Below are positions 35,724 through 46,105 of a stretch of DNA of 64,000 nucleotides, piece after piece. The stretch comes from Riemerella columbina DSM 16469. GTDB taxonomy: Bacteria; Bacteroidota; Bacteroidia; Flavobacteriales; Weeksellaceae. The translations under genes and the position numbers were made by a program. The DNA is taken from positions 69,285 through 133,284 of the forward strand of contig NZ_KB894240.1 of the NCBI RefSeq assembly GCF_000374405.1, written 5' to 3'. How positions within the stretch are numbered: the first letter of the stretch is position 1; every line of letters starts with the position of its first letter. The notes under the pieces were generated by a model. That model made no database searches and was not told where the DNA came from. It saw only the letters and a program-made list of their open reading frames with translations.

Positions 35724-35765
35724 AATATTATCTCGTATTTTTATCTTATTTTATCTATTATATTT

Positions 35766-36554
35766 TTAATCTTTACTCGTGCCATAGCCCTTTACAATTC
35801 CTCTAGGTGAATTTTGGATGAATTGTAAAATTTCATCTCGCTCTGCCGTTGGAAGCATTTCTTTTTCAATATAGGATACCGCTTGGGACACATTCATTTT
35901 CATTTGAAAAATAGCGCGATAAATTTTTTGAATTTCAAAAATCTTATCATTAGAAAAACCTCTTCTTCTTAATCCAACAGAATTAATTCCAGCATAGCTC
36001 ATTGGCTCTCTTGCTACTTTAATATACGGTGGAATGTCTTTTCTTACGAGAGTTCCACCAGAAATCATCACATGTTGTCCAATTTTAGCAAACTGATGAA
36101 CCGCTGAAAGCCCGCCCATAATAGTATAATCTCCAATTTCCACATGTCCTGCAATACCACAACCATTCACAATGATGACATGGTCACCCAAAACACAATC
36201 ATGGGCAATATGAGCCGTCGCCATAATCAAGCAATGATTTCCTACTTTTGTATAGCCCAGTGCTTTAGTCCCTCTATTAACGGTTACGCATTCGCGAATG
36301 GTGGTATTATCCCCAATAATCGCCTGCGAATCTTCCCCATCAAATTTTAAATCTTGAGGAATAGCGCCAATAACAGTCCCAGGAAAAATTTTACAATTTT
36401 TACCGATTCTACTCCCATTCATAATCGTAACATTAGGACCAATCCAAGTGCCTTCTCCAATTTCTACATCCGCAGCAATAGTGGTAAAAGGTTCTACTGT
36501 AACATTGCTTCCTATTTTGGCGCGTCTATCTACAGCCGCTAGTTGATGAATCAT
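35766..36554 (-). CDS. lpxA: UDP-N-acetylglucosamine acyltransferase LpxA
   Basis: The 262-residue enzyme is a left-handed beta-helix with the LpxA motifs IGAIPQDLKF, IRECVTVNRGT and AHIAHDC at 114-120; His118 is the catalytic base. A C-terminal helical part starts with VGLRRRGFS. It starts lipid A synthesis by 3-O-acylation of UDP-GlcNAc. The gene follows lpxC/fabZ after four bases and precedes efp, matching the standard lpxD-lpxC/fabZ-lpxA order in this class. Confidence 0.97.
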   Translation of the reverse strand: MIHQLAAVDRRAKIGSNVTVEPFTTIAADVEIGEGTWIGPNVTIMNGSRIGKNCKIFPGTVIGAIPQDLKFDGEDSQAIIGDNTTIRECVTVNRGTKALGYTKVGNHCLIMATAHIAHDCVLGDHVIIVNGCGIAGHVEIGDYTIMGGLSAVHQFAKIGQHVMISGGTLVRKDIPPYIKVAREPMSYAGINSVGLRRRGFSNDKIFEIQKIYRAIFQMKMNVSQAVSYIEKEMLPTAERDEILQFIQNSPRGIVKGYGTSKD

Positions 36555-36558
36555 AGGT

Positions 36559-37953
36559 TTAGTTTTTAGTTTTTGCCACTTGTGCCATCAGTTCTGCTTC
36601 TACTACTACGCTGTTGCCCACATAACCATAGCCTTGCATATGCACAATCCCTCGGCGGATAGGTTCCATAAGTTCAATTTTGAAAATCAGCGTATCTCCT
36701 GGCACCACTTTTTTCTTGAACTTAACCTTGTCTATCTTCACAAAGTAGGTAGAATAATTTTCTGGGTCTGGAACACTAGATAACACTAAAACCCCTCCTG
36801 CCTGTGCCATAGCTTCAATCTGTAACACGCCTGGCATTACTGGTTCTTTAGGAAAATGCCCTACAAAAAAAGGCTCGTTCATAGACACATTTTTAACCCC
36901 TACCACATGGTTTTCCGATAGTTCCAAAATTTTATCAATTAGTAAAAATGGTGGTCGGTGAGGCAGTAGATTCATAACCCCGTTGATATCATATACGGGC
37001 TCTTTATCTAAATTAAAGTCTGGAACATTCTTCTTTTTTTGAAGTTTCCATTGTCTATTTAGTTTTTTCGCAAACTGGGTATTCACATAGTGTCCCGGTT
37101 TATTAGCGATTACTTTACCTTTTATTTTTACCCCAACTAAAGCCAAGTCACCAATCACATCTAAAAGTTTGTGTCTTGCCGCTTCATTAGGGTAGTTTAG
37201 CGTAAGGTTATCTAAAATACCATTCGGGCGAATGGAAATATCTTCTTTTTTAAATACTTTTTTTAGTTTTTCGGTAGTTTCTGGGGTTAGCTCTTTATCC
37301 ACATAAACAATCGCGTTGCTAATATCGCCTCCTTTTATCAAGCCGTGTTCTAGCAACATTTCTATTTCGTGTAAAAAACTGAAAGTACGCGCATCTGAAA
37401 AGTGATCCTTAAATTCGGAAATATCTTTCATCGTAGCATTTTGCGTCCCCAAAACTTTGGTTCCAAAATCCACCATCGTGGTCACTTCATATTTATCCGA
37501 AGGGATAATCGTAATTTCAGAGCCAGAATTAGGGTCTACATAATTCATCACTTCTTTGATGACTAAATATTCCCTTAATTGATTTTGCTCTTCAATCCCT
37601 ACTTTTTCAATGGCTTCGATAAAAGATTTTGAAGACCCATCTAAAATCGGAGGTTCTGCATTATCCATTTCTAAAATGGCATTATCTATATCTAACCCCA
37701 CTAAGGCTGCCAAAAGATGTTCCGTAGTGTGAATTTTAACCCCTAATTTTTCAATAGTTGTACCGCGTTCTGTCGTAGTGACATAATTAACATCGGCTTC
37801 TACTTGAGGGTGACCTTCTAAGTCGGTTCTTACAAATACAAATCCTGTATTTTCCTTAGCTGGTTTTATCGTAAGGTTCACTTCCTTACCTGTATGCAGT
37901 CCAATCCCCGAAAGGGTAACTGCTTCTTTTAAAGTTTTTTGCTTATCACTCAT
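36559..37953 (-). CDS. lpxC/fabZ: Bifunctional UDP-3-O-acyl-GlcNAc deacetylase / 3-hydroxyacyl-ACP dehydratase LpxC/FabZ
   Basis: One 464-residue chain combines two enzymes. Residues 1-305 are LpxC, with IHTTEHLLAAL (His79 zinc ligand, Glu78 base) and RHKLLDVIGDL (His and Asp ligands). From about residue 320 follows FabZ, with LLPHRPPFLLID and VGHFPKEPVMPGVLQIEAMAQ containing the catalytic His and Glu. The fusion is typical of Bacteroidota and couples lipid A deacetylation with fatty acid elongation. The gene lies between lpxD and lpxA, four bases from each. Confidence 0.97.
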   Translation of the reverse strand: MSDKQKTLKEAVTLSGIGLHTGKEVNLTIKPAKENTGFVFVRTDLEGHPQVEADVNYVTTTERGTTIEKLGVKIHTTEHLLAALVGLDIDNAILEMDNAEPPILDGSSKSFIEAIEKVGIEEQNQLREYLVIKEVMNYVDPNSGSEITIIPSDKYEVTTMVDFGTKVLGTQNATMKDISEFKDHFSDARTFSFLHEIEMLLEHGLIKGGDISNAIVYVDKELTPETTEKLKKVFKKEDISIRPNGILDNLTLNYPNEAARHKLLDVIGDLALVGVKIKGKVIANKPGHYVNTQFAKKLNRQWKLQKKKNVPDFNLDKEPVYDINGVMNLLPHRPPFLLIDKILELSENHVVGVKNVSMNEPFFVGHFPKEPVMPGVLQIEAMAQAGGVLVLSSVPDPENYSTYFVKIDKVKFKKKVVPGDTLIFKIELMEPIRRGIVHMQGYGYVGNSVVVEAELMAQVAKTKN

Positions 37954-37957
37954 AAGT

Positions 37958-38980
37958 CTAGTCTTTTGAGTTTTTTTCTAATTGATTGATACGGTCTACA
38001 ATTTTTCCAAAGTTTCTAAAATGCACATAGTTTCTTCTAAAATCCCCTGCTGAAATAGCGGGTGAACCATATAGAATTTCGCCGTCTGAAACTTTGTTAT
38101 TCACGCCACTTTGGGCTTGGATTTTCACTTGATTACCAATGGTAATATGTCCTACAATACCCACTTGACCGCCAATTTGATTCCAATCGCCAATGGTTGT
38201 AGAGCCAGCAATTCCTGCTTGCGCCGCTATTACATTATTCTTTCCGATTTTCACATTGTGGGCAATTTGTATCAAGTTATCTATTTTAGTTCCTTGACCA
38301 ATAATTGTGGAGCCAATAGTCGCACGGTCGATACTGCAATTAGAGCCAATTTCCACATCGTTTTCTAAAATCACATTGCCTAATTGTGGAATTTTTTTAA
38401 ATCCTTCTGGGCTAGGCTGAAAACCAAATCCATCACCACCGATTACGGTATTAGAATGGATGATGCAATTATCACCAATAATACAACCATCATAGATTTT
38501 TACCCCACTATTAATCTTACAATTTTTCCCAATCTTTACATGTTTTCCAATAAAAACTTGAGAGGCGATTTGAGTATCATCCCCTATCTTTACCTTTTCT
38601 GATATAAAAGAAAAAGCCCCAACAAAGACTTCTTTTCCGATACTTGCCGTATCATGTACCGAAGTTTGTGGGTCTATTCCTACTTTTTTATCTTGTTTCA
38701 TTTCGCTGTAAAGATTCATCAATACCTGAAAAGATAAATAAGCATCTTCTACAGCAATAATGGTAGGTTTATACTCAGATTGGGTGAGTAATTTTTCTGA
38801 AACAATTAATACTGAGCATGGTGTATCCTCAATATAATGAGCAAATTTCTCTTGTCCTACAAAAGATAGATGCCCTGCCTCACCGCTTTCTATGGGTGAA
38901 ACTCCTGTGATTAGCGCATTTTCATCACCGATAATTTTACCTTCGATGACCTCTGCGATTTGTGACGCTTTGAACTCCAT
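37958..38980 (-). CDS. lpxD: UDP-3-O-acylglucosamine N-acyltransferase LpxD
   Basis: ATG 38980 ([16 protein letters not shown]) gives 340 residues and matches the family start; an upstream TTG lies inside the promoter. The N-terminal uridine-binding domain is followed by a hexapeptide beta-helix with the IGGDGFGF loop and [10 protein letters not shown], in which His241 is catalytic. The C-terminal helix ends [11 protein letters not shown]. It adds the N-linked hydroxyacyl chain in lipid A synthesis. It leads the lipid A operon, and a TATCTTTG box ends six bases before the ATG. Confidence 0.95.
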   Translation of the reverse strand: MEFKASQIAEVIEGKIIGDENALITGVSPIESGEAGHLSFVGQEKFAHYIEDTPCSVLIVSEKLLTQSEYKPTIIAVEDAYLSFQVLMNLYSEMKQDKKVGIDPQTSVHDTASIGKEVFVGAFSFISEKVKIGDDTQIASQVFIGKHVKIGKNCKINSGVKIYDGCIIGDNCIIHSNTVIGGDGFGFQPSPEGFKKIPQLGNVILENDVEIGSNCSIDRATIGSTIIGQGTKIDNLIQIAHNVKIGKNNVIAAQAGIAGSTTIGDWNQIGGQVGIVGHITIGNQVKIQAQSGVNNKVSDGEILYGSPAISAGDFRRNYVHFRNFGKIVDRINQLEKNSKD

Positions 38981-38986
38981 ATCGTG

Positions 38987-38994
38987 CAAAGATA
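38987..38994 (-). promoter_or_regulatory. Promoter -7 box (TATCTTTG) of the lpxD operon
   Basis: A perfect TAnnTTTG match ends six bases before the lpxD ATG at 38980, implying a leaderless or very short leader. No TTG is seen upstream. Confidence 0.45.
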
Positions 38995-39039
38995 ATAATT
39001 TATCAGATTTTATTTTGATTTTAATGCAAAAAAATATTG

Positions 39040-39440
39040 AAGCAAGATAGAAATTAGAGCCTAGAACTTAGATTTTAGATGATTGCGGTAAGCACCAGAT
39101 TACTCAATACTCACCACTTTTAACTTAATACTTAGCCTTTCATCTATATGCCGTAGGCAGTAAGCTTTAAGCCGTAAGCTGTTAAAAACTTAGCATCTTT
39201 ACAATTACCTTATGATTCTTATAGGCAGACTCTGAAACAAGTTTAGAGTGACAGGATTACTTCCATTAATAATCTATAGTTTAGCATTTTAAATTGCAAT
39301 AGGCAGCTACCAACCCTCATCACTCAAAACTCAACACTTAATTTATAATCTATAATTCAACATTTTAAATGGAGGCAATAGGCTACAAGCCATAAGCCAC
39401 TCAACTCTCATCACTTTTCACTTAAAACTTAACCTTTAAC
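39040..39440. repeat. Degenerate intergenic repeat region (second repeat family)
   Basis: This 400-base stretch fills most of the gap between lpxD and the HD hydrolase gene. It holds no plausible gene and is built from short recurring words on the minus strand such as GAGTTTTGAGTGATGAG, ATTATAAATTAAG, CTAAATCTAAGTTCTA-like strings, and GGCTTATGGCTTGTAGCC. The same words recur at 56021-56137 and 59690-59802. Confidence 0.6.
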
Positions 39441-39447
39441 CCTTCTT

Positions 39448-40662
39448 TCACAATCTCGGAAATGCCAAGATGTATTTTTTAGTTGGCTGTTTTAGACTAT
39501 CGATAAGGATAGATTGTTCGGAAGCCTCTAAACGGGTTTTGGTTTTATCTTTTTCTATTAAATAAATAGGTTGCCGCTCATGGTCGTAAGGCAACAAGGT
39601 TCTATTAATTTGATTTACAAAAAACGCTCCCTCTTGGGTTCCAAATTTATGGTTAACTTTTTTTATTTTAGACGCCACAAACTCTGGATTAAAAGGTTTA
39701 GAGGAAATAATAGTCTTAGGTAATTGTCGATTGATAATCGCGCGGCAATAATATGATAAAACTAAATCCTTATCGAACTGCCAAATTTTAATTGCTTGTA
39801 AAATATCTGTATCATCCAACGAAGTGAACTGGTGCAAATCTTCTTCGGAAACCGATTCAAAATTGGTTTTATATAAAAAGTATTTTAGATTTTCAGATGC
39901 TTCCAAGTGATGTCCTTCTGCGATAAGCGTTTTAGCTCTACTTAAAATTTTGATTAACAAAAACTCAGCTAAAGATGCCGTTTTATGGAAATACACTTGC
40001 CAATACATCAGCATACGCGCCGTCAAAAAGTTTTCTATAGAATAAATACCTTTAGCATCAACGACCAACTCATCATCCGCAACATTCATCATAGAAATAA
40101 TGCGTTGCGTATTGATATTTCCTTCGGAAACACCCGTGAAAAAACTATCGCGCTTTAGGTAATCCAATCGGTCTACATCCAATTGAGAGGAAATCAGTTG
40201 ATTGAAAAACTGTCTGGGATACCGTCCTTGAAACATCAATATCGCAGTAGATAATGCCCCAGAAAATTTCTCATTTAAACGGTTCATTAATAATAAGGAC
40301 AACTTTTCGTGATGCCAGTCCTCCATCAATACCGATTCTAAAGCGTGTGAAAATGGACCATGCCCAATATCGTGTAAAAGAATGGCCAACATCGCCGACT
40401 TTTCCTCTTCTTTACTGATTTTAACGCCTTTTAATTTCAAAGTTTCTAAAGCGGTAAACATCAGATGCATCGCACCAATGGCATGATGGAAACGCGTATG
40501 TGTTGCCCCAGGAAAAATTAAATTGAGTAAGCCCGTTTGAGAAATTCGCCTCAATCTTTGAAAATACGGATGTTCTATAACATCAAATAATATTTCGTGG
40601 GGGATTTTGATAAATCCATGAACAGGGTCGTTGATAATTTTGAGTTTGTTGGTATGGCTCAT
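39448..40662 (-). CDS. HD-domain (dGTPase-like) hydrolase
   Basis: ATG 40662 (MSHTNKLKIINDPVHGFIKIP) gives 404 residues. The HD site is HTRFHHAIGAMHL early and LLHDIGHGPFSHALE at about residues 95-110, with QLDVDRLDYLKRD further on. DPVHGFI is the start of the dGTPase/HD family related to SAMHD1. Members hydrolyse dNTPs or act on other nucleotides; the substrate here is unknown. A second half of helical segments follows. It lies 76 bases downstream of ribF on the same strand. Confidence 0.87.
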   Translation of the reverse strand: MSHTNKLKIINDPVHGFIKIPHEILFDVIEHPYFQRLRRISQTGLLNLIFPGATHTRFHHAIGAMHLMFTALETLKLKGVKISKEEEKSAMLAILLHDIGHGPFSHALESVLMEDWHHEKLSLLLMNRLNEKFSGALSTAILMFQGRYPRQFFNQLISSQLDVDRLDYLKRDSFFTGVSEGNINTQRIISMMNVADDELVVDAKGIYSIENFLTARMLMYWQVYFHKTASLAEFLLIKILSRAKTLIAEGHHLEASENLKYFLYKTNFESVSEEDLHQFTSLDDTDILQAIKIWQFDKDLVLSYYCRAIINRQLPKTIISSKPFNPEFVASKIKKVNHKFGTQEGAFFVNQINRTLLPYDHERQPIYLIEKDKTKTRLEASEQSILIDSLKQPTKKYILAFPRL

Positions 40663-40683
40663 AAACTGACAATCAAATTTTGG

Positions 40684-40691
40684 CAAAGGTA
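40684..40691 (-). promoter_or_regulatory. Possible promoter -7 box (TACCTTTG) of the HD hydrolase gene
   Basis: TACCTTTG lies 21 bases upstream of the ATG at 40662. No TTG partner is seen, so it is a weak call. Confidence 0.35.
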
Positions 40692-40738
40692 AGGATATTT
40701 TTAGTCGTCTACCTTATGTATCCTTTTGGTCAACTGGA

Positions 40739-41659
40739 TTAAAATTCAAATTGTTCAGTTAAAAGTTTATCCTCATCTAATTTTTCAATTAGTGCTTCTA
40801 ACCCATCAAATTTAATTTCTTCATGCAGAAAATCTCTAAATTCAACTTGGATTTCTTTACCATAAATATCCTCATCAAAATTTAAAATATAAACTTCTGT
40901 ACTCAAAGATTTACCTTCTACCGTTGGATTAGTCCCGATACTCATCATGCCTTTATAGAATTGCCCGTCAATATAGACCTCTACGATATAAGCGCCATTT
41001 TTAGGTAATAATTTCTGTGGGTCAATTTCCAGATTTGCGGTAGGATAACCAATAGTTCTGCCTATTTTTTTACCATGAATCACTTTTCCGCGCAACATAT
41101 AAGGATAGCCCAACATGGCATTGGCATCATTAATTTTCCCTTGTTTTAGCGCCTCTCTAATTTTTGTAGAACTTATATTTTGATTTTCTAAAGCAATTGC
41201 TTCCAGTTGCTGCACTGTAAAACCTAATTGAGGTGCCATCTTTTGCAATAATGAAAAATCCCCCGCTTGATTCTTCCCAAACCGATGATCGTAACCGATA
41301 ATCAAATGTTTAACATTCAACTGCTCTACCAACACCTTTTTTACAAAGTCTTCTGCGGATAGAGTTCTAAAACTTTCATTAAAGTCCTGAAGGCATAACA
41401 CCTCTAACCCAAAACCATCCAAAAGTTCGGTTTTTTCTTCTATGGTGTTCAATAACTTTAATGAATATTCTGGATTAAACACCAATCTTGGATGTGGCCA
41501 AAAAGACAAAATTCCCGATTTAAAATGATGAGACTGGGCAATGGTATTTAATGTTTTAATTATGCTTTGATGCCCTAAGTGCACGCCATCAAACATACCA
41601 ATAGACAATACTAGAGGTGTATCTGGATGATAATCGGATAAAGAAGTGATCATGTTCAT
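40739..41659 (-). CDS. ribF: Bifunctional riboflavin kinase/FAD synthetase RibF
   Basis: The 306-residue protein has the FAD synthetase nucleotidyltransferase motif IGMFDGVHLGHQ near residue 21, GYDHRFGKN and SSTKIREAL in the first half, and the riboflavin kinase motif GYPTANLEID in the second, with GMMSIGTNPTVEG. It makes FMN and FAD from riboflavin. Met at codon 3 is an alternative start. It is divergent from atpD. Confidence 0.95.
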   Translation of the reverse strand: MNMITSLSDYHPDTPLVLSIGMFDGVHLGHQSIIKTLNTIAQSHHFKSGILSFWPHPRLVFNPEYSLKLLNTIEEKTELLDGFGLEVLCLQDFNESFRTLSAEDFVKKVLVEQLNVKHLIIGYDHRFGKNQAGDFSLLQKMAPQLGFTVQQLEAIALENQNISSTKIREALKQGKINDANAMLGYPYMLRGKVIHGKKIGRTIGYPTANLEIDPQKLLPKNGAYIVEVYIDGQFYKGMMSIGTNPTVEGKSLSTEVYILNFDEDIYGKEIQVEFRDFLHEEIKFDGLEALIEKLDEDKLLTEQFEF

Positions 41660-41748
41660 AAAAAAGAAATTAGCGCAGAATATAATGCTTACTGAACGCT
41701 ATTAAACAACAATGTTGCAAATATGATAAAAATCTTTTTTTTTACCAA

Positions 41749-43308
<1,560 letters not shown>

Positions 43309-43346
43309 TTTTTAACGCTTAGTGCATAAGCCTAAAGTTAAACCTA

Positions 43347-43631
43347 ATGAAAATAAAAATATTAACCCCAGAATATGTCGCTTTTGACGGAGAAGTAGAA
43401 TCGGTACTTTTACCGGGCAAGAATGGTGAGTTTCATATTATGAAAAACCACGCCGCTATTGTATCTTCTCTTACCGGTGGAAAAGTGAAATTGTATACTG
43501 ACCAAGTGGCTCAGCCGTATTCTAAAAACTTTTCCAAAGAACAAGAAAAAGATTCTGTCTATTCTTTACCTATCAAAAGTGGCGTTATTGAGTTTAATCA
43601 TGATAAAGGCATTATTCTCTGCGAAGAATAA
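43347..43631 (+). CDS. atpC: ATP synthase F1, epsilon subunit (short form)
   Basis: The 94-residue protein matches the N-terminal beta-sandwich of epsilon: IKILTPEYVAFDGEVESVLLPGKNGEFHIMKNHA, in pieces, and a C-terminal region ending IILCEE. It lacks the C-terminal two-helix domain that inhibits ATPase in other bacteria; a short form is normal in this phylum. It lies 38 bases after atpD and is followed by a terminator. Confidence 0.93.
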   Translation: MKIKILTPEYVAFDGEVESVLLPGKNGEFHIMKNHAAIVSSLTGGKVKLYTDQVAQPYSKNFSKEQEKDSVYSLPIKSGVIEFNHDKGIILCEE

Positions 43632-43649
43632 TGATTCCATTTTCAATAA

Positions 43650-43688
43650 AAAAAACCTTGAATTTCATAAGAAGTTCAAGGTTTTTTC
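43650..43688. terminator. Bidirectional terminator
   Basis: AAAAAACCTTGAA pairs with TTCAAGGTTTTTT around a 12-base loop between atpC and the convergent outer-membrane gene, with T runs on both strands. Confidence 0.88.
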
Positions 43689-43702
43689 TTTTTTGTATAT
43701 TC

Positions 43703-44764
43703 TTAAAAATTAATATTCATTAAATCTACCCCCACTTGTATTCCGTGTTTGAATGGTAGATGGGCATCATCATTAAAAATAGGAGTAAAATCTTTTTTAA
43801 CGAACACAGAAAGTCCACCATAGCTCATCGATAACTTGGCACCAAAAATATAAGGATTCACGCCACTATCAATTCGGTCTTGGTATTTTTTGAATTGGTC
43901 ATCAGCATTATAATATTTCACTTTAGTAATCGTTCTAAGTTTTAGTCCACCATATAAACCTAAGCCTATACGCCATTGCTTTTTACGATAGTCAATATAT
44001 TCCGTTCCGTCATAAGTTTTGTATTTAGGATTTAGAATGTATTGAAATTCAAGAGGCACTACGGCATAGATATTTCTTAGTTTAGAGCGCTTCAATCGCC
44101 CTTTATCAAAGGCTTGTACATTGAGTTGTTCATTATCTTCTGTAAAGATATTGGGTCGCTTCGGCATATAGGTATCCGAACGGTAGCCAATACCATACTT
44201 TAGTGATAATGGACTATTTTTTTCGCCTAACTGCACCTCTTTTCTAAGTTGAAGTTCCACAGAATGGGTATTTCCAAATCGCATCGCTGAATTAGCATTA
44301 AACGGATGGAAGTCATTCGCCGAAGCTAAGTTTAAAAAACCATAACTAATGGTAAAATCTCTAGTTGGCTTATGTTTTCGAGGGGTATTTACTTTTTTAG
44401 GGGTGCTGGTTGTATAATGATCTACCACACCCGTAGCACGAATACCAAAAACTGAAAGCCTTACGCGTTCTTTAGTCAACTCCTCTAGCGCTTGTTTTTC
44501 AGCAGCAATTTGGGTATTTATTCTCGCTTCATACTTCTGAGCCACTTGGCTTTTAGCTTGTACTAACTCTTCCGCAGAGCGGTTCTCTTTTTTATACAAT
44601 TCTTCTAGCGCTGTAAGCTCCCTATTCATCTGTTGTTTCTCGCTATGAACAATACTATCTACTTTTTGGCTGTACCGTTTCATTTTTACTTCATACTGTG
44701 TATGTTGCCCATAGACACCAATCGAGCATAATGCTAAAACTAATGTTAATACCGTTTGTTTCAT
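43703..44764 (-). CDS. Outer-membrane protein with N-terminal coiled coil, third gene of an ECF sigma module
   Basis: ATG 44764 (MKQTVLTLVLALCSIGVYGQ) gives 353 residues with a clear signal peptide. A charged helical coiled-coil stretch (about 35-105, e.g. NRELTALEELYKKEN, AEELVQAKSQVAQKYEARINTQ) precedes a beta-rich part of alternating strands (SVELQLRKEVQLGE, WRIGLGLYGGLKL, YIFGAKLSMSYGGLSVFVKKD) that ends GIQVGVDLMNINF, like a barrel C-terminus. It starts 13 bases after the anti-sigma stop and belongs to one transcript with it and the sigma factor. Function unknown. Confidence 0.82.
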   Translation of the reverse strand: MKQTVLTLVLALCSIGVYGQHTQYEVKMKRYSQKVDSIVHSEKQQMNRELTALEELYKKENRSAEELVQAKSQVAQKYEARINTQIAAEKQALEELTKERVRLSVFGIRATGVVDHYTTSTPKKVNTPRKHKPTRDFTISYGFLNLASANDFHPFNANSAMRFGNTHSVELQLRKEVQLGEKNSPLSLKYGIGYRSDTYMPKRPNIFTEDNEQLNVQAFDKGRLKRSKLRNIYAVVPLEFQYILNPKYKTYDGTEYIDYRKKQWRIGLGLYGGLKLRTITKVKYYNADDQFKKYQDRIDSGVNPYIFGAKLSMSYGGLSVFVKKDFTPIFNDDAHLPFKHGIQVGVDLMNINF

Positions 44765-44777
44765 CGTAATAGTTTTT

Positions 44778-45488
44778 TTAATATTCTTCTTTTTGATATA
44801 CTGTAACACCTAAGATTTTAACTTCTGTTTTTTCTACTTTAGAAGGTTTGGAAGGTTGAGTTTGTCCTAATTTTTCTTTAGAGCCTTGTTTCTTTTCCTT
44901 TTCCAATTCACGCCCGAATAACAAATCCCCCGCAGATACATACTGCTCTGGCACTTGCGTTTCCCCATTTTGGTTAGATAAAGATTGTTTCAAATCCACT
45001 TCTGGAGTCCCTTGTGGCTGTTTAGGCATAATCTTCGGTAATGATTCTTTAACTTTCGAGGATTCAACCGAGGGTTTAGAATTAAGTTCTGCTATTTTTT
45101 GGGTCGTTATCTCTTTTGCTTTTAAATCCTTCTCATGAATATTATTAGGTTTAATGGTGTTTTCAAAAACCTTCGTTGTATCCAAATTAATCGTTGATGA
45201 TGATACTTCTACTGGCTCTTGTTTTACAATCTGTGTTTGAAGAGAGGCGTCTTCTGTATTATTCAACCAAAATAGTACAGAAGCAAATCCTATTAACAAA
45301 ACTGCTGCCGCAGCATAGCGCCATACCCCATTATATTTTGGTGTAGCTGGTTGTATCTCTTGTGCTTGGTTTAGGCGTGCCTCAAGTTTTTCCCAAAGTT
45401 GCTCTGGTACTTCGTTAGATGAAGCCTCATAGGAAGTTTTGTAGGCTTCTTTCCAAGATGGTGTGTTAGATTTTAAATTATTTTTCAT
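44778..45488 (-). CDS. Putative single-pass anti-sigma factor
   Basis: The 236-residue protein has a cytoplasmic N-terminus of about 50 residues with a Trp-containing helix (SWKEAYKTSYEASSNEVPEQLWEKLEARL), a membrane segment (YAAAAVLLIGFASVLFWL, about 54-71), and a long periplasmic part rich in Lys, Glu, Pro, Ser and Gln without a recognisable fold. Its position, overlapping the sigma factor gene by 11 bases, makes an anti-sigma role likely. It has no ASD zinc motif. Unlike FecR it lacks the long beta-domain, so signal sensing must work differently. Confidence 0.72.
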   Translation of the reverse strand: MKNNLKSNTPSWKEAYKTSYEASSNEVPEQLWEKLEARLNQAQEIQPATPKYNGVWRYAAAAVLLIGFASVLFWLNNTEDASLQTQIVKQEPVEVSSSTINLDTTKVFENTIKPNNIHEKDLKAKEITTQKIAELNSKPSVESSKVKESLPKIMPKQPQGTPEVDLKQSLSNQNGETQVPEQYVSAGDLLFGRELEKEKKQGSKEKLGQTQPSKPSKVEKTEVKILGVTVYQKEEY

Positions 45489-46020
45489 GATATTTCTCTT
45501 TGATTAGGTAGGCTTTTAACCATTTTTTAGCTTTGTTGTATTGACTTTTACTCGTCCCTTCTTTAATATTTAGAATGTCTGCAATTTCGGCGTGTTTTTT
45601 ATCTTCAAAAACATAGAGGTTGAACACCATTCTATATCCTATCGGCATTGCTTCCAAGATGGTCTGTAAATCCATTGGTAGTTCTGGCGGTAGCGACTCC
45701 ACCTCTACTTCATCTGGAATTTCATGGTCTATATACAGCACTGGTTGGTGTTTCCTAATAAAACTAATGGCTTCATTAATTACAATACGCCTGAGCCAAG
45801 AAGAAAACGCCTCTGCACACTGGCATTGATTAATTTTTGTAAACGCTTTATAAAACGCTTCCATCAATACATCTTCTGCATCCGCAGATTGTGAGACATA
45901 AGATTGTACTATCATCAGCATTTTTCCAGAAAATTGCTGGAACAACTGCTTTTGTGCTGTTCTATCTTGCTGCTGTGCTCGTTTAAATACATTTTGAAAT
46001 TCGTCCACCATAGCCTTCAT
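45478..46020 (-). CDS. ECF-type RNA polymerase sigma factor
   Basis: The 180-residue protein has sigma region 2 (AQKQLFQQFSGKMLMIVQSYVSQSADAEDVLMEAFYKAF) and region 4 (GYRMVFNLYVFEDKKHAEIADILNIKEGTSKSQYNKAKKWL, both given in shortened form by their key words YVSQSADAEDVL and HAEIADILNIKEGTSKS), with no region 1 or 3, as in ECF sigma factors. Met at codon 4 is an alternative start. It is followed by the anti-sigma gene with an 11-base overlap and an outer-membrane protein gene. A TATTTTTG box lies 15 bases upstream. Confidence 0.93.
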   Translation of the reverse strand: MKAMVDEFQNVFKRAQQQDRTAQKQLFQQFSGKMLMIVQSYVSQSADAEDVLMEAFYKAFTKINQCQCAEAFSSWLRRIVINEAISFIRKHQPVLYIDHEIPDEVEVESLPPELPMDLQTILEAMPIGYRMVFNLYVFEDKKHAEIADILNIKEGTSKSQYNKAKKWLKAYLIKEKYHEK

Positions 46021-46035
46021 TCTATACTAAAGACG

Positions 46036-46043
46036 CAAAAATA
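46036..46043 (-). promoter_or_regulatory. Promoter -7 box (TATTTTTG) of the ECF sigma operon
   Basis: TATTTTTG fits the housekeeping TAnnTTTG box, 15 bases before the sigma ATG at 46020. No TTG partner is seen, and no second, self-regulated promoter could be identified. Confidence 0.4.
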
Positions 46044-46105
46044 TAAAAAAGGTTGCCTGAGAAAATTAAAAATTTTCTTTTCTCCAATTAAATTTATGAT
46101 AGAAA

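Noticed and set aside
38990-39447. Mobile-element remnant between lpxD and the HD gene
   Set aside because: There is no transposase fragment or terminal repeat pair. The region is better explained as the degenerate word-like repeat family.
43347-43631. Truncated atpC pseudogene
   Set aside because: The 94-residue form without the C-terminal helices is the usual size in Bacteroidota and the frame is intact, with a terminator behind it.
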